In this document: one piece after another, positions 1-7,609 of the stretch
How positions within the stretch are numbered: position 1 is the stretch's first letter
Layout: the number at the start of each line of letters is the position of its first letter
Assembly: GCF_004795105.1 (NCBI RefSeq)
Contig: NZ_SSBL01000011.1
Coordinates: forward strand, 142,938-206,937
DNA length: 64,000 nucleotides
Reading direction: 5' to 3'
Origin: Streptomyces sp. A0642
Lineage (GTDB): Bacteria > Actinomycetota > Actinomycetes > Streptomycetales > Streptomycetaceae
The notes under the pieces: generated by a model
Told to the model about the DNA's origin: nothing
The model's input: the letters and a program-made list of their open reading frames with translations, nothing else
Database searches by the model: none
Made by a program: the position numbers and the translations under genes

Positions 1-128
1 TCACCATCCGACGCACCTCCGGCAAGCTGAAGTTCCTCGCGGGTTCCGAATCCGGCATGAGCGTGTTCATCAACGACGTGCCGCCGGAGACCGCGGCCCA
101 GCGACTGCGAGAGGTAGCGAGCGAGTGA
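1..128 (+). CDS. galT: Galactose-1-phosphate uridylyltransferase, C-terminal end
   Basis: This is the last 41 codons of a gene that starts before the window. The frame ends at TGA 126-128 and reads ...GSESGMSVFINDVPPETAAQ..., which I recognise as the C-terminus of actinobacterial GalT. GalT exchanges UDP between UDP-glucose and galactose-1-phosphate in the Leloir pathway. Its stop overlaps the GTG start of galE (GTGA), so the two genes are probably translationally coupled. The identification rests on a short tail plus the galE-galK context. The catalytic HPH motif lies outside the window. Confidence 0.85.
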   Translation, partial: TIRRTSGKLKFLAGSESGMSVFINDVPPETAAQRLREVASE

Positions 129-1105
129 GCAACTCCCCGAAGAAGTACCTGGTGACCGGTGGCGCGGGATACGTGGGCAGTGTGGTCGCCCAGCACCTGC
201 TGGAGGCCGGGCACGGCGTCACCGTCCTCGACGACCTCTCCACCGGCTTCCGCGCGGGCGTCCCGGCCGGCGCGGAGTTCATCGAGGGCCGCATCCAGGA
301 CGCCGCCAAGTGGCTCGACGCCTCCTACGACGGGGTGCTGCACTTCGCCGCGTACTCCCAGGTCGGCGAGTCCGTCACCGACCCGGAGAAGTACTGGGTC
401 AACAACGTCGGCGGGTCCACCGCCCTGCTCGCCGCGATGCGTGACGCCGGGGTGCGCACCCTGGTCTTCTCCTCCACCGCCGCCACCTACGGCGAACCGG
501 TCTCCAGCCCCATCACGGAGACCGACCCCACCGCACCGACCAGCCCGTACGGCGCCACGAAGCTCGCCGTCGACCACATGATCACCGGAGAGGCGGCCGC
601 CCACGGCCTGGCCGCGGTCTCGCTGCGCTACTTCAACGTGGCGGGGGCGTACGGCAGCTGCGGCGAGCGGCACAGCCCCGAGTCCCACCTCATCCCGCTG
701 GTCCTGCAGGTCGCGCTCGGCCGGCGCGAGTCGATCTCCGTCTACGGCGACGACTACCCCACCCCCGACGGCACCTGCGTCCGCGACTACATCCACGTCG
801 CCGACCTCGCCGAGGCCCACCTGCTGGCCCTCGAGGCCGCCACCCCGGGCGAACACCTGATCTGCAACCTCGGCAACGGCAACGGCTTCTCGGTCCGCGA
901 GGTCATCGAGACGGTCCGCCGGGTCACCGGCCACCCGGTCCCCGAGACCGCCGCCCCCCGCCGCGGCGGCGACCCGGCCGTCCTCGTCGCCTCGGCCGCC
1001 ACCGCCCGGGAGCGCCTCGGCTGGCAGCCGTCCCGCGCCGACCTGGCCGCCATCGTCTCCGACGCCTGGACCTTCGCCCGCCGAGAGGAGCCCACCGCAC
1101 CATGA
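125..1105 (+). CDS. galE: UDP-glucose 4-epimerase GalE
   Basis: This is a 326-residue extended short-chain dehydrogenase that interconverts UDP-galactose and UDP-glucose using bound NAD. The N-terminus has the Rossmann motif VTGGAGYVGS (about residues 10-19). The catalytic SSTAATYGE region and the YGATK motif (Tyr and Lys of the active site, about residue 142) follow, with the substrate-binding stretch RYFNVAGA near 168. Length is normal for the family. The GTG start at 125 overlaps the galT stop, and the stop overlaps the galK ATG (ATGA at 1102-1105). The gene is therefore the middle member of a tightly coupled galTEK operon. Confidence 0.95.
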   Translation: MSNSPKKYLVTGGAGYVGSVVAQHLLEAGHGVTVLDDLSTGFRAGVPAGAEFIEGRIQDAAKWLDASYDGVLHFAAYSQVGESVTDPEKYWVNNVGGSTALLAAMRDAGVRTLVFSSTAATYGEPVSSPITETDPTAPTSPYGATKLAVDHMITGEAAAHGLAAVSLRYFNVAGAYGSCGERHSPESHLIPLVLQVALGRRESISVYGDDYPTPDGTCVRDYIHVADLAEAHLLALEAATPGEHLICNLGNGNGFSVREVIETVRRVTGHPVPETAAPRRGGDPAVLVASAATARERLGWQPSRADLAAIVSDAWTFARREEPTAP

Positions 1106-2289
1106 CCCACGACGCTGAGCCGACCGAAGCCGTCACCGACCTGACCGCTTCCTTCACCGAGCTGTACGGGACCGCCCCCGAGGGGGTCTGGGCCGCGCCC
1201 GGCCGGGTCAACCTGATCGGCGAGTACACCGACTTCAACGACGGTTTCGTGATGCCGCTCGCGCTGCCGCACACCGTACGGGCCGCCGCCGCCCGCCGCA
1301 CCGACGGCGTGCTGCGGCTCCATTCCACCGATGTCCCGGGCGGCGTCGTCCAGCTCCGCGTCGACGAGCTGGCCCCGCATTCCGGCCACGGCTGGGCCGC
1401 CTACCCGGCGGGGGTCGTCTGGGCGCTGCGCGAGGCCGGCCACGAGGTCACCGGCGCCGACATCCAGCTGTCCTCCACCGTCCCCACGGGCGCGGGGCTC
1501 TCCTCGTCCGCCGCCCTCGAAGTGGCGACCGGCCTGGCCCTGAACGACCTCTTCGGGCTCGGACTCGCCCCCGCCGAGCTCGCGGTCCTCGCCCAGCGCG
1601 CCGAGAACGCGTTCGTCGGCGTCCCCTGCGGCGTCATGGACCAGATGGCGTCGGCGTGCTGCACTGCCGGCCACGCCCTGCACCTGGACACCCGCGACCT
1701 CGCCCGGCGTCAGGTCCCCTTCGACCTGGCCGCGCACGGCCTTCAGCTCCTCGTCGTGGACACCCGCGTCAAGCACGAGCTCGGCGACGGCGCGTACGCG
1801 GAGCGGCGCGCCGGCTGCGAGGAGGGCGCCCGGCTCCTCGGCATCGGCACGCTGCGTGAGCTTCCGTACGAGGGACTGGGCGCCGCGCTCGACACGCTGG
1901 CCGCGGCCGGGGCGGACGAGTCCGTGGTGCGCTACGTACGCCATGTGGTCGGCGACAACCAGCGGGTCGAGCAGGTCATCGCGCTGCTCGACGCGGACGA
2001 GGTCCGTGCGGCCGGACCGGTCCTCACCGCCGGCCATGTCTCGCTCCGCGACGATCTGCGGGTCTCCTGCGCGGAGCTGGACCTCGTCGTCGAGACGGCG
2101 AACGCGGCCGGTGCGCTCGGCGCGCGGATGACCGGCGGCGGCTTCGGCGGCTCGGCGATCGTGCTCGTGGAGGAGTCGCAGGCGGACACGGTCACCAAGT
2201 CCGTGCGGGAGGCCTTCGCCGCTGCGGGCTACGCGGCCCCCGGCGTGTTCCCCGCGGTGCCGTCGGCGGGGGCCCGCCGACTGGCCTGA
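1102..2289 (+). CDS. galK: Galactokinase GalK
   Basis: This 395-residue GHMP-family kinase phosphorylates galactose at C1 with ATP, the first committed step of the Leloir pathway. Visible signatures are the galactokinase motif GRVNLIGEYTDFNDGFVMP (about residues 33-51), the GHMP ATP-binding motif PTGAGLSSSAALEVA (about 128-142) and the C-terminal GGGFGGSAI motif. The start overlaps the galE stop by 4 bp. It is the last gene of the operon, and the tandem-repeat spacer 3' of it separates it from a convergent GNAT gene. Confidence 0.96.
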   Translation: MTHDAEPTEAVTDLTASFTELYGTAPEGVWAAPGRVNLIGEYTDFNDGFVMPLALPHTVRAAAARRTDGVLRLHSTDVPGGVVQLRVDELAPHSGHGWAAYPAGVVWALREAGHEVTGADIQLSSTVPTGAGLSSSAALEVATGLALNDLFGLGLAPAELAVLAQRAENAFVGVPCGVMDQMASACCTAGHALHLDTRDLARRQVPFDLAAHGLQLLVVDTRVKHELGDGAYAERRAGCEEGARLLGIGTLRELPYEGLGAALDTLAAAGADESVVRYVRHVVGDNQRVEQVIALLDADEVRAAGPVLTAGHVSLRDDLRVSCAELDLVVETANAAGALGARMTGGGFGGSAIVLVEESQADTVTKSVREAFAAAGYAAPGVFPAVPSAGARRLA

Positions 2290-2310
2290 GTACCGGGTCG
2301 GACGCGGGTG

Positions 2311-2415
2311 CCGGCCGTACGACGACGGTGGTGCTCGGCGGCCGTCCGGCCGTACGACGACGGTGGTGCGCGGCGGTCGCCCGGCCGCGTGGCGACGGTG
2401 GTGCGGGGCCGTCGC
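2311..2415. repeat. Three tandem copies of a 35-bp repeat
   Basis: Units start at 2311, 2346 and 2381 with an exact 35-bp period. Copies 1 and 2 share the opening CCGGCCGTACGACGACGGTG and are nearly identical. Copy 3 is diverged (CCGGCCGCGTGGCGACGGTG). The array fills most of the spacer between convergent galK and the GNAT gene. It has no good ORF. It could be a variable-number repeat or a transcription-end structure. Confidence 0.85.
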
Positions 2416-2455
2416 CCGGGCGGCCGAGCACCGGCCCGAGCCGATGGCGAGCTGT

Positions 2456-2899
2456 TCAGGCGAGCTCCTTGGTCAGCGTGAACTCGGTGAGGCCGGGCGG
2501 GTAGTTCTCGATCCGCCCGCTCACCTCGTACCCCCGCTTCCGGTAGAAGTCCGGGGCCTGGAAGTCCCACGTCTCCACCCGGGAGCGGGCGCAGGCCCGG
2601 TCCGCGCGGGCCACCCGTTCCGCCTCGGCGAGCAGCCGCGAGCCGAGACCGGACCCGCGCAGTCGGGGGTCGACCCAGAGCAGGTCGACATGGAGCCAGT
2701 GCGCCCACGTCCGGCCGGTCAGCCCCGCGGCGAGCCGGTCGTCGGCGTCCAGCGCCCACACCTCCAGCGGGACTTCGAGCGCGGCGGGCGTATCGCGCAG
2801 GGCGCGCAGTCGCGGTGAGCGGGCGGTGTTGTCGTCACGCAGCCACTTGTTCAACAGCTGACGTCGTTCTTTGTCCACTTCTGTCTCAAGACGGAACAT
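2456..2899 (-). CDS. GNAT family N-acetyltransferase
   Basis: This 147-residue protein has the GNAT fold, which transfers an acetyl group from acetyl-CoA to an amine. The acetyl-CoA pyrophosphate loop is visible as RLRGSGLGSRLLAEAE (Q/RxxGxG/A motif, about residues 79-94), preceded by the beta-4 strand LHVDLLWVDP. The C-terminal APDFYRKRGYEVSG stretch is the usual motif B. The substrate cannot be told from sequence. It is transcribed away from the structured spacer that precedes the response regulator and converges on galK. Confidence 0.85.
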   Translation of the reverse strand: MFRLETEVDKERRQLLNKWLRDDNTARSPRLRALRDTPAALEVPLEVWALDADDRLAAGLTGRTWAHWLHVDLLWVDPRLRGSGLGSRLLAEAERVARADRACARSRVETWDFQAPDFYRKRGYEVSGRIENYPPGLTEFTLTKELA

Positions 2900-2979
2900 G
2901 GATCACACCCTAGGACCCGACTGCCCGTCAGTTCTGCGAATCCCCCTTCCCCCCGGAGCCGCCGCCCTTACCCTGATGC

Positions 2980-3005
2980 ACAGCACCGGTGGGGGCCGGT
3001 GCTGT
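2980..3005 (+). other. Intergenic hairpin with short T run
   Basis: Perfect 10-bp arms ACAGCACCGG (2980-2989) and CCGGTGCTGT (2996-3005) flank a 6-nt loop and are followed by further T residues. The hairpin looks like an intrinsic terminator. It lies between two divergently oriented genes, where no upstream gene needs terminating, so an attenuator or the end of a small transcript is possible. Confidence 0.55.
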
Positions 3006-3024
3006 TTCAGGGGTACGAGACAGC

Positions 3025-3110
3025 CGGGTGCGACGCCCGGACGGGTGGCGGTCGAGGCACGGCGGCGGCCGTGGACTGCGGTTCAGCTCCCCGCCCGGGC
3101 GTCGCACCCG
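3025..3110 (+). repeat. 16-bp perfect inverted repeat in the response-regulator leader
   Basis: CGGGTGCGACGCCCGG at 3025-3040 is the exact reverse complement of 3095-3110, with 54 nt between the arms. If transcribed with the response regulator it would form a long basal stem closing a GC-rich multiloop about 57 nt upstream of the chosen ATG. I do not recognise it as a known riboswitch class. Confidence 0.6.
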
Positions 3111-3166
3111 TGCCGGTCCGTCCCTGCCGGGGGCCGTGCGCCTGTCGCGCCCCCAGAGCACACAGC

Positions 3167-3970
3167 ATGGGGGTGTCTGTGGTCCGTATCCGGGTTCTCG
3201 TCGTCGACGACCACCGCATTTTCGCCGAGTCGCTCGCCGCGGCCCTCGCCGCCGAGCCGGACGTCGACGTGGCCGCCGCGGGCAGCGGCCCGGCCGCGCT
3301 GCGCTGTCTGGAACGCGCGGCGTCCGAGAACCGCGCCTACGACGTGATACTCGTCGACGCCGAACTGGGCGCCCCGCGCCCGCCCTCCGGCCCGGTCCGG
3401 GTCCCCGCGCAGAACACCGGGGAGAACGGGCTGGTCGACGGCATCTCCCTGGTCGCCGGCATCCGCTCGCTGCGCACGCCCGTGCGTACGGTGGTGCTCG
3501 CCGAGAAGGACGATCCGCGCCGGGCCGCGCTCGCCCTCCAGGCCGGCGCCTGCGGCTGGGTCGCCAAGGACAGCTCCCTGCAACGGCTGCTCGCGGTGAT
3601 CCGGGGGGTGCTGCGCGACGAGACGCATCTGCCGCCCGCGCTGCTCACGGGCGTCCTGCGGGAGCTGATGGCGGACCGCAAGCACCGCACCGAGAGCGAA
3701 CGGCTGGTCGAGTCCCTGACCCCGCGCGAGCAGGAGGTGCTGCGCTGCATGGTGGCGGGTCTCGGCCGCAAGGCGGTGGCGGAGCGGCTCTACCTCTCCC
3801 CGCACACGGTCCGCACCCACATGCAGAACGTGCTCGGGAAGCTCGGCGTGCACTCGACGCTGGCGGCCGTGGCGCTGGCCCGCCGGGCGGGCGTCGGCCC
3901 CGTCGACCTGGCTGCGGAGGGCCCGGTCCTAACCGGGGATGTTGTCGAACGGGGCAGTCAACTGGCGTAG
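3167..3970 (+). CDS. LuxR/NarL-type response regulator with atypical receiver
   Basis: This 267-residue two-domain regulator has an N-terminal receiver with the acidic pair VVDDH (residues 13-16), a likely phospho-acceptor Asp64 in ILVDAEL, and Lys in GWVAKDSS. The C-terminal LuxR helix-turn-helix spans about 190-250 (SLTPREQEVLRCMVAG, then LYLSPHTVRTHMQNVLGKL). An unusual Gly/Pro-rich insertion of about 25 residues follows the acceptor strand. I chose ATG 3167; the frame is open back to 2999, but that extension is the inverted-repeat region. No sensor kinase is adjacent, so it is an orphan regulator. Its 3' end overlaps convergent tamR by 42 bp. Confidence 0.85.
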   Translation: MGVSVVRIRVLVVDDHRIFAESLAAALAAEPDVDVAAAGSGPAALRCLERAASENRAYDVILVDAELGAPRPPSGPVRVPAQNTGENGLVDGISLVAGIRSLRTPVRTVVLAEKDDPRRAALALQAGACGWVAKDSSLQRLLAVIRGVLRDETHLPPALLTGVLRELMADRKHRTESERLVESLTPREQEVLRCMVAGLGRKAVAERLYLSPHTVRTHMQNVLGKLGVHSTLAAVALARRAGVGPVDLAAEGPVLTGDVVERGSQLA

Positions 3971-4426
3971 CAGCCCCGCCAGTTCGCCGCGCTGCTGGCG
4001 CGAGAGTTCGCCGAGGATGGCGCGCTCCTGGGCGAGCAGGCCGGCCAGTGACTGGTCCGCCTTGTCGCGGCCCTCGGCGGTGAGCCGGACCAGGACGCCG
4101 CGGCGGTCGTTGGGGTCGGGGAGCCGCTCGACGAGGTTCTTCTTGGTCAGCCGGTCGATGCGGTTGGTCATCGTGCCCGACGTGACCAGGGTCTGGGTGA
4201 GGAGCTGGCCGGGGGAGAGCTGGTACGGGGCGCCCGCGCGGCGCAGCGACGTGAGGACGTCGAATTCCCACGGCTCCAGCTGGTGCTCGGCGAAGGCGAT
4301 TCTGCGGGCACGGTCGAGATGGCGGGCCAGGCGGGAGACGCGGCTGAGCACCTCGAGTGGTTCCACGTCGAGGTCGGGGCGCTCTCGGCGCCATGCAGCG
4401 ACCAGTCGGTCGACCTCGTCCTCCAT
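3929..4426 (-). CDS. tamR: TamR, MarR-family regulator of tam
   Basis: This 165-residue winged-helix MarR protein carries the MarR helix-turn-helix in LLTQTLVTSGTMTNRIDRL (about residues 77-95) and the wing DPNDRRGVLVRLTAEG (about 105-120). It matches my memory of Streptomyces coelicolor TamR, which represses the divergent trans-aconitate methyltransferase gene. Trans-aconitate, citrate and related metabolites release it from DNA. The divergent tam gene and the twin palindromes between them support this. The gene overlaps the 3' end of the response regulator tail to tail. Confidence 0.88.
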   Translation of the reverse strand: MEDEVDRLVAAWRRERPDLDVEPLEVLSRVSRLARHLDRARRIAFAEHQLEPWEFDVLTSLRRAGAPYQLSPGQLLTQTLVTSGTMTNRIDRLTKKNLVERLPDPNDRRGVLVRLTAEGRDKADQSLAGLLAQERAILGELSRQQRGELAGLLRQLTAPFDNIPG

Positions 4427-4462
4427 GTGGATCAGTGTAGATGGTCTGTCGACATGAAGTCT

Positions 4463-4490
4463 CTTGAATTCAAGTGTCTTGACATCAAGA
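4463..4490. promoter_or_regulatory. Twin palindromic operators for TamR
   Basis: Two perfect palindromes lie in the tamR/tam divergent spacer: CTTGAATTCAAG (4463-4474) and TCTTGACATCAAGA (4477-4490). Both share the CTTGA/TCAAG half-site and their centres are 15 bp apart. MarR dimers typically bind such short inverted repeats, so these are the expected sites for repression of tam and autoregulation. Confidence 0.75.
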
Positions 4491-4515
4491 TAGTTTTCCT
4501 CCGATGCTGGACGTC

Positions 4516-5313
4516 ATGACCGCACCCACCTGGGACCCCCAGCAGTACCTGCGCCACGCGGACCACCGCACCCGCCCCTTCCACGACCTCCTGGCCCGCG
4601 TCCCCGAGCTTCCGACCACACCTTCTCCCCGCGTCGCCGACCTCGGCTGCGGCGCGGGAAACGTCACCGCCCTGCTCGCCGAGCGCTGGCCCCGCGCCCG
4701 TATCACCGGCTACGACAACTCCCCGCAGATGCTGGAGCGGGCCCGCGCCCACGCCACCGCCCTGCTGGACTTCGCCGAAGCCGACGCCGCGACCTGGACC
4801 CCCGCTCAGCCCCACGACCTGATCATCTCCAACGCCCTGCTCCAGTGGGTCCCCGGCCACGCCGACCGTCTCCCCGACTGGCTGGACGCCCTCACCCCCG
4901 GCGGCACCCTCGCCCTCCAGGTCCCGGGCAACTTCGACCAGCCCTCCCACGTCCTGATGCGCCGGCTCGCCGAGTCCCCGCACTGGCGCACCCGCCTCGG
5001 CGGCCGCCTGCGCCACACCGACGCGGTCCTGAGCCCCGCCGGCTACCTGGACCGCCTCACCGGACCCGGCGTCACCGCCGACGTCTGGGAGACCACCTAC
5101 CTCCACCTCCTGCCCGGCGAGGACCCCGTCCTCGACTGGGTGAAGGGCACCGGACTGCGCCCCGTCCTCACCGCCCTCGCCGACGACGAGGGGGCCCGGG
5201 ACGCCTTCCTCGCCGAGTACCGCGACCTGCTGCGCGCCGCCTACCCCGCGGGCCCGCACGGCACCGTCTTCCCGTTCCGCCGCATCTTCGCCGTCGCCCG
5301 CCGGGAGAAGTGA
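4516..5313 (+). CDS. tam: Trans-aconitate 2-methyltransferase
   Basis: This 265-residue SAM-dependent class I methyltransferase has motif I VADLGCGAGNV (about residues 40-50), motif II-like ITGYDNSPQML and the family N-terminus TWDPQQYLRHADHRTRPFHD. Tam methylates trans-aconitate, an aconitase inhibitor formed spontaneously from cis-aconitate, and so protects the citric acid cycle. ATG 4516 gives the usual MTAPTWDP start; an in-frame ATG at 4504 is the alternative. The divergent tamR and the operator pair fit the family. The stop overlaps the next gene (TGATG). Confidence 0.92.
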   Translation: MTAPTWDPQQYLRHADHRTRPFHDLLARVPELPTTPSPRVADLGCGAGNVTALLAERWPRARITGYDNSPQMLERARAHATALLDFAEADAATWTPAQPHDLIISNALLQWVPGHADRLPDWLDALTPGGTLALQVPGNFDQPSHVLMRRLAESPHWRTRLGGRLRHTDAVLSPAGYLDRLTGPGVTADVWETTYLHLLPGEDPVLDWVKGTGLRPVLTALADDEGARDAFLAEYRDLLRAAYPAGPHGTVFPFRRIFAVARREK

Positions 5314-5696
5314 TGATCGCCGCCCTCGACCACGTCCAGCTCGCCGCCCCCGCGGGTTCGGAGGAGGCCCTGCGCGCGTACTACGTGCACGTCCTCGGCA
5401 TGACGGAGATCCCCAAGCCCCCGGTCCTCGCCGCCCGCGGCGGCTGCTGGTTCCAGTGCGGCCCGGTCCAGCTCCACCTGGGCGTCGAGGCGGACTTCCG
5501 CCCGGCCCGCAAGGCGCACCCGGGCCTGCGGGTCCGGAACATCGAGGCGTACGCCGCCCGGCTGACGGAGCGCGGGGCCGAGGTCCGCTGGGACGACGAC
5601 CTGCCGGGCCACCGCCGCTTCTTCAGCCACGACCCCGTGGGCAACCGGCTGGAGTTCCTGGAACCCGACGGGGCCCCGCCACCGGAAATCCGGTGA
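5313..5696 (+). CDS. VOC (glyoxalase/dioxygenase) family protein
   Basis: This small 127-residue protein has the vicinal-oxygen-chelate fold: two beta-alpha-beta-beta-beta modules with LDHVQLAAP (metal ligand His about residue 7), FQCGPVQLHLGVE and GNRLEFLEP (metal ligand Glu about residue 117). The chemistry could be glyoxalase, dioxygenase or resistance protein; sequence alone does not say. Its ATG shares one base with the tam stop (TGATG), so it is cotranscribed and coupled with tam and likely under TamR control. Its last codons and stop lie inside the terminator hairpin. Confidence 0.82.
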   Translation: MIAALDHVQLAAPAGSEEALRAYYVHVLGMTEIPKPPVLAARGGCWFQCGPVQLHLGVEADFRPARKAHPGLRVRNIEAYAARLTERGAEVRWDDDLPGHRRFFSHDPVGNRLEFLEPDGAPPPEIR

Positions 5697-5705
5697 CGGG
5701 GCCCC
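5670..5705. terminator. Bidirectional terminator hairpin (copy 1 of a 59-bp repeat)
   Basis: Arms 5670-5685 and 5690-5705 pair over 16 bp with one mismatch around an AAAT loop. It ends the tam-VOC operon and also the convergent FG-GAP gene. The hairpin is part of a 59-bp block (5669-5727) repeated exactly at 7542-7600. Confidence 0.8.
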
Positions 5706-5743
5706 TCGGGACGCGATGGTGCGGTCGCGGCCGCACGTCGTGA

Positions 5744-7510
5744 TCAGTTCAGGATGCCGTACGTGTTCCAGCCGCCGCCGAGCCTGACCGGGACGGCGAA
5801 CTGGCCCGCGCCGTTCGAGGCGTACAGGTAGAGGCTGCCGTTGCGGTCGACCCCGACGAGGTCGGCCTTGCCGTCCCCGGTGAGGTCGCCGGGTGCGGCG
5901 AGCTTCGTGTACGTGTTCCATCCGCGGCCCACGGGGAACGGGGACAGGAACGGCTTGTACTTGTCACCGGTGCCCCGGTACATCTTGAGCACCCCGTCAA
6001 AGGTGCGGCCCAGCACGTCGGCGATGCCGTCACCGGTGAAGTCACCGGCGCCGATGATCACGCTGTACGCGTTCCACCCGCCACCGACCCTGACCCGCGC
6101 GGCGAGACCGCTGCCCGTGCCGTTGCCGGGGTGGAGATAGAGCGTGCCGCCGGTGTCCCGGGTCAGCAGGTCGCCCTTGCCGTCGCCGGTCAGGTCGCCG
6201 GGGCCGACGGTGAGGTTGTAGCTGCCCCAGCTGCCGCTGATCCGGGGCGGCTCGCCCGGCGCGTAGCTGTAGTTGTACACCCCGCTTTCGTGCGCCTCCA
6301 TCAGGTCGACCAGTGCGTTCTCGTTCATCGAGGAGGCGTAGAAGGGCTTGGCGCCCTTCCACCCGCCGGGATCGCTCAGCTGGTCGCGCGCGCTCAGCTT
6401 GCCGTTGTTCAGCGACCAGTAGGCCCAGAGCGTGCCCTTGGTATCGAGCCCGAGAAGGTCGTTCTTGCCGAAGTCAGGGCTGCCGCCCGCGCCGGCGAGG
6501 AGAGAAGCCGTGTTGAGGCCGCTGCCGCCCGCCACGCGGGGCGCCAGCTCGCCACTGTCGCCGGTGGAGAGGTAGACGAAGACGTCACCGTTCAACGCCC
6601 GGGCGAGCAGGTCGCCGCGCCCGTCACCGTCCAGGTCGTCGGCGCCGATGACCTGGTTGTAGATCTTCCAGCCGTGACCGACCCGGGTGGCGGCCGTGAG
6701 CGGCGCCTTCGCGGAACCCGTGCCCGTGTAGAAGTACAGGTCGCCGGAGACGGTCCGCCCGTAGAGGTCGGCGATGCCGTCCCCGGTGACGTCGTTCGCC
6801 CCGATGAGCTGGTCGTACGTGCCCCAGCCCTTGCCGACCAGGACCCGTGCGGCGAACGGCGCGGTGCTCGTGTCGCCGGTCGCCGGGTACAGGTACAGCT
6901 CGCCCGCGGGCGTGCGGCCCAGCAGGTCGGCGCGCCCGTCGCCGGTGAGGTCACCGGGCGAGAGGACCTTGTTGTAGATCTGCCAGCCCTTGCCGGTCCA
7001 GCCGGCGTTGCCGGTGCCGGCGCCCGACATGCCGGCACGGAAGGTGAGCGAGCCGTACGGCGACAGGGTCAGGAGGTCGGCGACCCCGTCCCCCGTCTGG
7101 TCGCCGATGGGAATGAGGTCCTTGAACGCCGACGGAGCCTTGCCGGGAATTTCGAAGCCGTACTCCCCGTCAGCGCTGCTCGGCGTGGTGCGGAGGTCGG
7201 ATTCGTAGTTCCGGTAGACCAGGTCGGAGTATCCGTCGTCGTCGAAGTCCGCACGCGGCTTGGCCGCCGAGGCCGCGGCCGCCTGGCGCTGGGCGGTGTG
7301 CTCAGGCAGGCTCAGAGCCGGCCGCAGGTCAGCCGAGGAGGCGGGCCGCTCGGTCAGCGTGCGCTGCTGCGGTGCGGTGTCATCGGCCGAGGCCGGGGCG
7401 GCGGCCAGCAGCATGCCGGCCGACAGTACGAGTGCGGTGCAGGCCGCGAGGCGGCGCGTTCGCGTGGAGCGTGTGGGCGTGGCGCGACGGCCGGATTCCA
7501 CAGAAGACAT
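5744..7510 (-). CDS. Secreted FG-GAP/VCBS repeat protein, paralogue A
   Basis: This 588-residue exported protein (from ATG 7510) has a twin-basic N-region, a hydrophobic core ACTALVLSAGMLLAAAPASA and a signal-peptidase site near residue 43. The mature part is a series of about 50-residue FG-GAP/VCBS blades, each with a calcium-loop motif such as DLTGDGRADLL or DVTGDGIADLY followed by a strand like GELYLYPATG and a GWGTYDQLIG link. This should form a beta-propeller. There is no catalytic domain; an extracellular binding or structural role is inferred. It is a close paralogue of the next gene upstream. The frame is open to 7555, but that extension would translate the terminator block. Confidence 0.85.
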   Translation of the reverse strand: MSSVESGRRATPTRSTRTRRLAACTALVLSAGMLLAAAPASADDTAPQQRTLTERPASSADLRPALSLPEHTAQRQAAAASAAKPRADFDDDGYSDLVYRNYESDLRTTPSSADGEYGFEIPGKAPSAFKDLIPIGDQTGDGVADLLTLSPYGSLTFRAGMSGAGTGNAGWTGKGWQIYNKVLSPGDLTGDGRADLLGRTPAGELYLYPATGDTSTAPFAARVLVGKGWGTYDQLIGANDVTGDGIADLYGRTVSGDLYFYTGTGSAKAPLTAATRVGHGWKIYNQVIGADDLDGDGRGDLLARALNGDVFVYLSTGDSGELAPRVAGGSGLNTASLLAGAGGSPDFGKNDLLGLDTKGTLWAYWSLNNGKLSARDQLSDPGGWKGAKPFYASSMNENALVDLMEAHESGVYNYSYAPGEPPRISGSWGSYNLTVGPGDLTGDGKGDLLTRDTGGTLYLHPGNGTGSGLAARVRVGGGWNAYSVIIGAGDFTGDGIADVLGRTFDGVLKMYRGTGDKYKPFLSPFPVGRGWNTYTKLAAPGDLTGDGKADLVGVDRNGSLYLYASNGAGQFAVPVRLGGGWNTYGILN

Positions 7511-7542
7511 GGCCCCCCCAGGGGTACGTGGTGAAGCGTTCC

Positions 7543-7578
7543 GGGGCCCCGCCACCGGAAATCCGGTGACGGGGCCCC
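7543..7578. terminator. Terminator hairpin (copy 2 of a 59-bp repeat)
   Basis: This is identical to the hairpin at 5670-5705 (arms 7543-7558 and 7563-7578, loop AAAT). It lies 31 bp after the stop of paralogue B and 32 bp before the start of paralogue A, so it ends the B transcript. The identical 59-bp context (7542-7600) shows the block was copied together with the gene. Confidence 0.78.
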
Positions 7579-7609
7579 TCGGGACGCGATGGTGCGGTCG
7601 TGCCGTGGA

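Noticed and set aside
2999..3166. N-terminal extension of the response regulator
   Set aside because: The frame is open, but the extension is composed of the inverted-repeat leader and carries no receiver sequence. ATG 3167 starts the domain correctly.
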